From NCBI GenBank assembly GCA_964418485.1, contig CAYQMH010000044.1, positions 1-18,261 on the forward strand: 18,261 bases of DNA. Reading direction: 5' to 3'. The notes below the pieces were generated by a model. It was given only the letters and a program-made list of their open reading frames with translations. It made no database searches and was not told the DNA's origin. The stretch comes from JAFGHJ01 sp964418485. Its GTDB lineage: Bacteria > Hydrothermota > UBA3072. Shown here in pieces: positions 13,567-18,261 of the stretch; position 1 is the first letter of the stretch, and each line of letters opens with the position of its first letter. Position numbers and translations under genes: made by a program.

Positions 13567-14367
13567 TTAGATCTCCAGGTCGGCGGCTACAGATTCGATA
13601 ATATCCGGAGATATTTTTTTTAAATCTTCTGTTGCTCCTACGAAAAGAGCATTTTGGGCGATATTATTTATAACTCTTGGAATGCCTTTGCTGATTGTGT
13701 AGAGCATCTCTAAACTTTCTTGCTCGAATATCTCTTTTTTGCCTCCCGCTACTTTTAGCCGGTGTTTTATATAAGATTGAGTTTCTTTTCTGCTAAGAGG
13801 TTCTAAATGAAAACGAACATTAACTCTTTGTTTTAACTGAGGAACTTTATTTATCTTGTTTTTTAATTCGGGTTGCCCAAGTAGGACAAGATGCAGCAGC
13901 TTTTCTTCCGGAGTTTCTAAATTTAAAAGGAGACGTATTTCCCTGAAAGCGTCAAGAGAAAGGATTTGAGCTTCGTCGATTAGACCTACAACAGTTATGT
14001 TTCTTTTGTTTAAGTCTAGCAAGGTTTTTTCTAAGGAATTCAAAACTTTGAACTTAAATCGAGGAATCGGCTCTACGCCTATTTTTTGTAATATTGTTTT
14101 TATCAATTGAGTAGAGGTGAGTTTTGGATTTCTTATTATGAAGGGGAGACAGTTTTGTTCTTTTAGGTTTTCTTTGAGCGCGTTAGCAAGAAATGTCTTT
14201 CCGCTTCCGATTTCTCCCGTTATAAGGGTTAATCCGCCTCTAATTTCCGTTATATTATATAAAAGTCTAGCATAGCCTTCTTCAAATTCGGCACTGTTAT
14301 AAAGAAAATTCAAGTCAGGTGTGTTAGAAAATGGTTTTTTAGACAATCCCCAGTATTCATTTACCAT
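13567..14367 (-). CDS. ExeA/GspA-type AAA ATPase
   Basis: 266 residues. ATPase of the family that includes ExeA, used with type II secretion and pilus systems, and related transposition helpers. Visible: N-terminal YWGLSKKPFSNTPD (5-18), Walker A GEIGSGKT (51-58), Walker B VVGLIDEAQ (126-134), sensor region LVLLGQPEL (160-168), an arginine-finger region LKQRVNVRF (178-186) and sensor 2 GIPRVINNIAQNA (228-240). No peptidoglycan-binding domain is attached, unlike full ExeA (about 540 residues). The ATG is preceded by GGAAG at 6 nt and overlaps the upstream TPR gene by 11 nt. Being encoded inside a chemosensory operon, it probably acts in the surface machine controlled by it; that link is inference. 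Confidence 0.88.
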   Translation of the reverse strand: MVNEYWGLSKKPFSNTPDLNFLYNSAEFEEGYARLLYNITEIRGGLTLITGEIGSGKTFLANALKENLKEQNCLPFIIRNPKLTSTQLIKTILQKIGVEPIPRFKFKVLNSLEKTLLDLNKRNITVVGLIDEAQILSLDAFREIRLLLNLETPEEKLLHLVLLGQPELKNKINKVPQLKQRVNVRFHLEPLSRKETQSYIKHRLKVAGGKKEIFEQESLEMLYTISKGIPRVINNIAQNALFVGATEDLKKISPDIIESVAADLEI

Positions 14368-15190
14368 TTAGTTCTTCCGTAGCTTTTTTAGCCCAAATGT
14401 TATATTTATTTGTTTCGATTAATTTTTCCCAGATTTGATGGCAAAGGTTTTTTAATCCCTGTTTTTGGTAAGCTTTCCCCAGGTAATAATACGCTTCATA
14501 TAAATTTGGACCCACAGTTATTGCTTTATTCAAAAATTCGACAGAGTCTTCATACATTTCTCTTTCGTAATATACTAAACCAAGGTAGAATAGGGCGTAA
14601 AGAACGGCCTGTTTGTTTTTTGCGTTTTTCTCGATAGAGGTCAATTTTTCAATTGCTTCGCCATATAATCCTTTCTTATGATTTATGTAGCCTAGATTGG
14701 CATGAGCCATCTCGTTTTTTGGATCCATAGTTAAAACTTCCTGGAATATAAGGGAACTTTTGTCATATTTTTTGAGGTGTATATATGCCCAGCCGAGTAA
14801 GTTGTATACTTTTATGTTTTTAGGGTCCATTTTCTTTGCCCTGGTTAGTTCTTTTATTGCCTCTTTATCTTTCCCACTTACTATAAGATTCCAGGCTTTA
14901 TCGATCAAGGTTGTAATATTCACCCTGCTTGATTGAATTTTGTTGAGGAAATCGGTCGATTCTGCTGTTTCCTTTTCCACTGTGGGGTTCTTTTTCTCTT
15001 CGTGTTTTTTCGTTTCGTTTCGTTTCGTTTCGTTTATCAGAGTTTCGGTTCTTTCTTTTAGTTCTAAAATTTCTTCCTCTATTTTTTTTATCGTTAATAA
15101 AATTGTTTTTAATTTTTCTTCGTTCTTTTCCTTGTTTTTGATTCCTGTTTTTTCAATTTCCGATAATAAATTTTTTATTTTATCAAACAT
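14357..15190 (-). CDS. Coiled-coil/TPR protein
   Basis: 277 residues, no signal peptide. Residues 1-65 form a Lys/Glu-rich coiled coil, followed by a short linker. From about residue 92 there are five or so TPR-like repeats, recognisable from GWAYIHLKKYDKSSLIFQEV, LGYINHKKGLYGEAIEKL, LGLVYYEREMYEDSVEFL and LGKAYQKQGLKNLCHQIW. Such proteins act as assembly platforms. It overlaps cheB (8 nt) and the AAA ATPase gene (11 nt), so all three should be made together. Residues 52-60 are encoded by a (CGTTT)5 tract (plus-strand sense), where slippage would shift the frame before any TPR is made. Confidence 0.85.
   Translation of the reverse strand: MFDKIKNLLSEIEKTGIKNKEKNEEKLKTILLTIKKIEEEILELKERTETLINETKRNETKKHEEKKNPTVEKETAESTDFLNKIQSSRVNITTLIDKAWNLIVSGKDKEAIKELTRAKKMDPKNIKVYNLLGWAYIHLKKYDKSSLIFQEVLTMDPKNEMAHANLGYINHKKGLYGEAIEKLTSIEKNAKNKQAVLYALFYLGLVYYEREMYEDSVEFLNKAITVGPNLYEAYYYLGKAYQKQGLKNLCHQIWEKLIETNKYNIWAKKATEELNGK
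15011..15035 (-). repeat. Pentanucleotide microsatellite (CGTTT)5 inside a coding region
   Basis: Five perfect tandem copies of CGTTT on the plus strand (AAACG-type on the coding strand) within the coiled-coil/TPR gene, codons 52-60. Gain or loss of one 5-nt unit changes the reading frame. Confidence 0.9.
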
Positions 15191-16202
15191 CTTTTTTTAC
15201 AAGGGCAGTTAATTTTTCTGCTATTTCATTAGAAGGTAAAATTAAGTCCACGCAGCCGCTTTCTATTGCAGATTTAGGCATTCCGTAAACGACGGAAGTA
15301 CCTTTATCCTGTGCGATAACGTATCCCCCTCTTTTCCTAATATTCCTTACTCCGATGGTGCCATCTTTCCCCATCCCGGAAAGAATTACCCCGATGAGAT
15401 TACCATCAAAATTCTCTGCCGCGGAGTTCATTGTTATGTCTGCAGAAGGACGGACCCCATGAAGAGCAGGTTTTTTGTTTAGTTTGATTCTTCGGTCACC
15501 GCTAAACTCGAGGTGATAGTCTCCCGGTGCAATGAAAGCTTTACACTTTTTCAGCAAACTTCCATCTTTGCCTTCCGTTACGGAAATAGGAGATTTTTCG
15601 TCTAATCTTTTGGCAAAGGCTTTGGTAAAGGTTCTCGGCATATGTTGGACAACGACTATTGGAGCGGGAAAATCTCCGGGGAGTTTTTTAAATATCGATG
15701 TTAAAATTTTTGGTCCCCCCGTAGATGCCGCAATTATAACTAAACTATCGTCCATCTTCTTTTTATTGTCTAAACTTATTTTTTTTCTTTTTGCTGCTAT
15801 TTTAAGATTCGCTTTTGAGGCAATCTTAACTTTTTTAATTATTTCTTCCTTTATGTCTCTTATATTAAGAGAAATTGGCCCTCCGGGTTTTTCAATGAAG
15901 TCTACAGCACCGGCTATGAGAGTCTCTATGGTTTTTTGCGCTCCTTTTTTTGTATAAGCGGATATCATTATTATCGGCGTTGGATTGGTTTTCATTATTT
16001 CTTTTACGGCTTCTATCCCGTCCATCGTGGGCATTTCTATATCCATTGTAATTACGTCGGGCTTAAGAAGAGAGGCTTTCTTAACTCCATCTAAGCCGTT
16101 TATGGCGTTGGCTACTACTTTGATTTCAGGGTCCGCTTCCAGAATTTCAGAAATCACTTTTCTCATAAAGGCCGAATCTTCAACTACTAAAACATCTATC
16201 AA
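15183..16202 (-). CDS. cheB: Protein-glutamate methylesterase/deamidase CheB
   Basis: 339 residues. It removes methyl groups from receptor glutamates and deamidates glutamines. The N-terminal receiver domain (1-about 120) has the acidic pocket VVEDS (6-10), phospho-acceptor Asp54 in ITMDIEMPTMDG, and Lys105 in EKPGGP. A linker leads to the methylesterase domain with the catalytic triad Ser160 (AASTGGP), His187 (VVQHMP) and Asp280 (GMGKDG). The start is TTG at 16202, overlapping the cheD stop as TTGA, with AGGAG about 10 nt upstream. An in-frame stop upstream rules out a longer form. The cognate kinase CheA is not encoded in the window. Confidence 0.96.
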   Translation of the reverse strand: MIDVLVVEDSAFMRKVISEILEADPEIKVVANAINGLDGVKKASLLKPDVITMDIEMPTMDGIEAVKEIMKTNPTPIIMISAYTKKGAQKTIETLIAGAVDFIEKPGGPISLNIRDIKEEIIKKVKIASKANLKIAAKRKKISLDNKKKMDDSLVIIAASTGGPKILTSIFKKLPGDFPAPIVVVQHMPRTFTKAFAKRLDEKSPISVTEGKDGSLLKKCKAFIAPGDYHLEFSGDRRIKLNKKPALHGVRPSADITMNSAAENFDGNLIGVILSGMGKDGTIGVRNIRKRGGYVIAQDKGTSVVYGMPKSAIESGCVDLILPSNEIAEKLTALVKKDV

Positions 16203-16681
16203 ATTATTTTGGCTCCTGTTTTATATGAGGTTATATAAATATTCCCATTCGATAACTTGAATTTTACCGATCTGCCGTAATTTCCGCCGGTGTCCTGTGA
16301 CATGAGTTTGATTCCGAGATTTTTTAAAATTTCTTTCCCTTTTTTGACATTTCTTTTGCCGATTGAGTTTTCTATATTGTCCATAAATTCCTCGAACATT
16401 ACAGCTCCTCCGACCATTTTTGCTACAAGATCTTTCTTATCCACGTTCAATTCGAGCATTTTTTCTAAAAGAAGCTTTATCCCGGTGTCGGCGTATTTCT
16501 CTTTTTTCTTTCCTCCCGGGTTCTCGGGTAAAATATAATGTAACATGCCTCCCAATTTTTGCACTTTATCGTATAGCGTTATAGCCACACAAGATCCGAG
16601 TGCGCTTGTTATAAGAACGGAAGAATCGTTGGAGACTCTAATATTTCCAGTATCTACTATTATTTCATTTGTTTTTTGCAT
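16199..16681 (-). CDS. cheD: Chemoreceptor glutamine deamidase CheD
   Basis: 160 residues. It deamidates receptor glutamines and in some bacteria also binds CheC. The catalytic Cys31 lies in ALGSCVAI and His48 in GGMLHYILP. The conserved MVGGAVMFEEF and GKRNVKKGKEIL segments, and the C-terminal MSQDTGGNYGRSVKF (the family's DxGGxxGR element), are all present. It overlaps cheR (17 nt) upstream and cheB (4 nt) downstream. No CheC is encoded here. Confidence 0.95.
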   Translation of the reverse strand: MQKTNEIIVDTGNIRVSNDSSVLITSALGSCVAITLYDKVQKLGGMLHYILPENPGGKKKEKYADTGIKLLLEKMLELNVDKKDLVAKMVGGAVMFEEFMDNIENSIGKRNVKKGKEILKNLGIKLMSQDTGGNYGRSVKFKLSNGNIYITSYKTGAKII

Positions 16682-17441
16682 AGATTCTATCCTTTATATT
16701 TATAGGCTTGAAAAGTTTTTTTGCGTTGTTCGGAATGGATTCGACTTTGCCGAGTACTAAAATTCCATTTGCTTTTAAAGCAGTGGCAAACGATCCTAGA
16801 ATTTTCTCCTGAAACTCTTTGTTTAAATATATAAGTACATTTCTGCAAAAGATTAAATCAAATTTCTCTTTGAAGTCTATATCTTTCAGATCGAGGTTTT
16901 GAAATTCTACAGAATCTTTAATCTCACGTGTTACCCGGTATCCTTCTTTTACTTTTTCGAAATATTTGAGTTTATAGTGAGAAGGTGTTTCCGTCAGGGC
17001 GGATTCATCGTAAACGCCTTTGCAGGCTTCTTTTATTGATTCTTTATCAATGTCTGTTCCCAGAATCGAGTAATTGATTTCCATTTCTTTGCATAAAATT
17101 GCTATTGCGTAAGGTTCGGCACCATTAGAACAACCCGCACTCCAGATCATTGGGTTTTTCATGGATGGAAGTATCTCGGCTTTTAAGCTGTCGAAGACTG
17201 TTTTGTTTCTGAAAAAACTCGTAAGATTTATGGTAAGTGATTCTTTTAGTTTCTTTTTCTCTTCCTTGCTTTCTTTTAGCAATTCAGCATAATCATCGTA
17301 ATTATCCAGTCCTACTCTTCTCATTCGGGAATGGATTCTTCTTGCTAAAGGCTTAATCTTATAATTTTCAGGATTAAAATCCATGAAATTTTTTATTACT
17401 GAAACAACTTTTTCCAAGTCCTGATTTTCAAAATTCTTCAT
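16665..17441 (-). CDS. cheR: Chemotaxis protein methyltransferase CheR
   Basis: 258 residues from ATG 17441. It methylates receptor glutamates using S-adenosylmethionine. The N-terminal helical domain is followed by NLTSFFRN (about 72-79), the SAM-binding loop WSAGCSNGAEPYAIA (100-114), GTDID (128-132) and FDLIFCRNVLIY (194-205). A longer start at TTG 17459 is also open. I chose ATG 17441 because it starts at the family's usual N-terminus and the TTG has no better ribosome-binding sequence. It overlaps the upstream TPR gene by 14 nt. The receptor next in the operon is the obvious substrate. Confidence 0.94.
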   Translation of the reverse strand: MKNFENQDLEKVVSVIKNFMDFNPENYKIKPLARRIHSRMRRVGLDNYDDYAELLKESKEEKKKLKESLTINLTSFFRNKTVFDSLKAEILPSMKNPMIWSAGCSNGAEPYAIAILCKEMEINYSILGTDIDKESIKEACKGVYDESALTETPSHYKLKYFEKVKEGYRVTREIKDSVEFQNLDLKDIDFKEKFDLIFCRNVLIYLNKEFQEKILGSFATALKANGILVLGKVESIPNNAKKLFKPINIKDRIYAKNK

Positions 17442-18261
17442 CGCCTTTAGCGAGTTCAATTGTTCTTTTGATTAATTTGTTATCAGGATTCAATTCTAAA
17501 GCCTTTTCCCATAATTTTAGAGCTTCTTTTGTATTGCCTCTTTGGAAAAGAATGTTACCTTTTTTAAAGAATAAATCCCAGTTTCTGATTCCCGTCGATA
17601 TCAGAGTGTCAATCCTAACTTCACAAATATCGTAGAGTTTATTTCTATAGTAATAGTCGATTAATGCTTTTGAAAGTACTGTACACTCGGGATCTGATTT
17701 TAATCCCTGTTGGTATATTTCTGTAGCTTTCTTTTCTTCTCCGAATGTTTCGTATATTTTACCAAGATTAAAGAAATATTCTCCGAATTCAGGAGCCAAT
17801 GAAAGACCTTCTTCTAAGGTTTTCATTGCTTCCTTTATTTTTCCCTTTCTAGCCAAAATGTAAGCAAAGTAGAAGTGCGTATATGGAGTTTTTGTTTTAA
17901 TGTTGTTTAAGATATCTAAAGCTTCTTCATCTTTTTTCATTTTCAGATATATAATTGCTTTGTTTAAAAGTATCTTTTCGTTGTCCTCTTCTCTTTTTAA
18001 AGCTTTTGATAAGTAGTCCAGCGCAACCTCATTATTTCCTTTTAGTTCTTTTATAAGATAGATGTTGTTTAAGGTCGAAGTCCGCTTGGAAGTTTTAAGA
18101 CTTTCCTTAAAGTAGTTTTCAGATTCGTCGAGTTCGTTCATCTTGAAGCTGATGATACCTTTATAGAATAAAGCTTCGGGATTATTGGGTTTTAGTTCGA
18201 GAATTCTGTTAAATTCCCGAAGGGCTTCGTTGAGCATTCCTATTTTTACAAAAGCTATTCC
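17428..18261 (-). CDS. TPR protein, N-terminus outside window
   Basis: The frame is open to the right window edge; the eight codons before ATG 18237 (GIAFVKIG) complete the first half of a TPR helix pair, so the gene continues beyond the window. The visible 277 residues are tandem TPR units, e.g. NEALREFNRILELKPNNPEA, KKDEEALDILNNIKTK, GKIKEAMKTLEEGLSLAPEF, GEEKKATEIYQQGLKSDPE and NTKEALKLWEKALELNPDN. Its C-terminus overlaps cheR. In myxobacterial FrzF and similar proteins CheR and TPR domains are fused; here they are separate but adjacent, suggesting a partner that controls or positions CheR (inference). Confidence 0.88.
   Translation of the reverse strand, partial: GIAFVKIGMLNEALREFNRILELKPNNPEALFYKGIISFKMNELDESENYFKESLKTSKRTSTLNNIYLIKELKGNNEVALDYLSKALKREEDNEKILLNKAIIYLKMKKDEEALDILNNIKTKTPYTHFYFAYILARKGKIKEAMKTLEEGLSLAPEFGEYFFNLGKIYETFGEEKKATEIYQQGLKSDPECTVLSKALIDYYYRNKLYDICEVRIDTLISTGIRNWDLFFKKGNILFQRGNTKEALKLWEKALELNPDNKLIKRTIELAKGDEEF

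Overview
The window is AT-rich bacterial chromosome from a Gram-negative-type (two-membrane) organism. A TonB-dependent receptor with an N-terminal carboxypeptidase-regulatory-like domain and a DUF4249-like lipoprotein are hallmarks of Bacteroidota and related FCB-type lineages. The unusual gene order and the dispersed degenerate intergenic repeats suggest an uncultured candidate phylum rather than a model genus. The taxonomic placement is inference.

Left part (1-6400). A truncated metallo-beta-lactamase-fold hydrolase gene (+) enters from the window edge. A repeat-rich intergenic region (543-917) follows. Next is a minus-strand outer-membrane operon, read from about 4580 down to 918: small beta-barrel protein, TonB-dependent receptor, lipoprotein. 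It has a near-perfect promoter (TTGACA-N17-TATACT). A divergent lipoprotein gene (+, 4883-5458) is followed by a long RNA hairpin built from a three-copy short repeat. A stand-alone biotin-protein ligase gene (-) comes next.

Right part (6718-18261). Fifteen minus-strand genes are packed with no gap larger than 5 nt, so they look like one operon of at least 11.5 kb that continues beyond the right edge. In transcription order: TPR protein (partial), cheR, cheD, cheB, coiled-coil/TPR protein, ExeA/GspA-like AAA ATPase, cheW-like gene with a long charged N-terminus, six-TM methyl-accepting protein, second short cheW-like gene, pgpA, cinA-type pncC, thpR, ArsB/NhaD-like permease, recA, recX. The first nine form a chemosensory adaptation and receptor module with an ATPase of the kind linked to type II secretion and type IV pili. 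No CheA or CheY is encoded in the window. The last six are lipid, NAD-salvage, RNA and recombination housekeeping genes.

Points of most interest: (i) thpR has no usable ATG/GTG/TTG at its conserved N-terminus and appears to start at AUA, with a well-placed Shine-Dalgarno sequence; (ii) the chemosensory/ExeA cassette is welded to cinA-recA-recX; (iii) a (CGTTT)5 pentanucleotide tract inside the coiled-coil/TPR gene could cause phase variation; (iv) the intergenic regions carry a composite, multi-motif repeat family.
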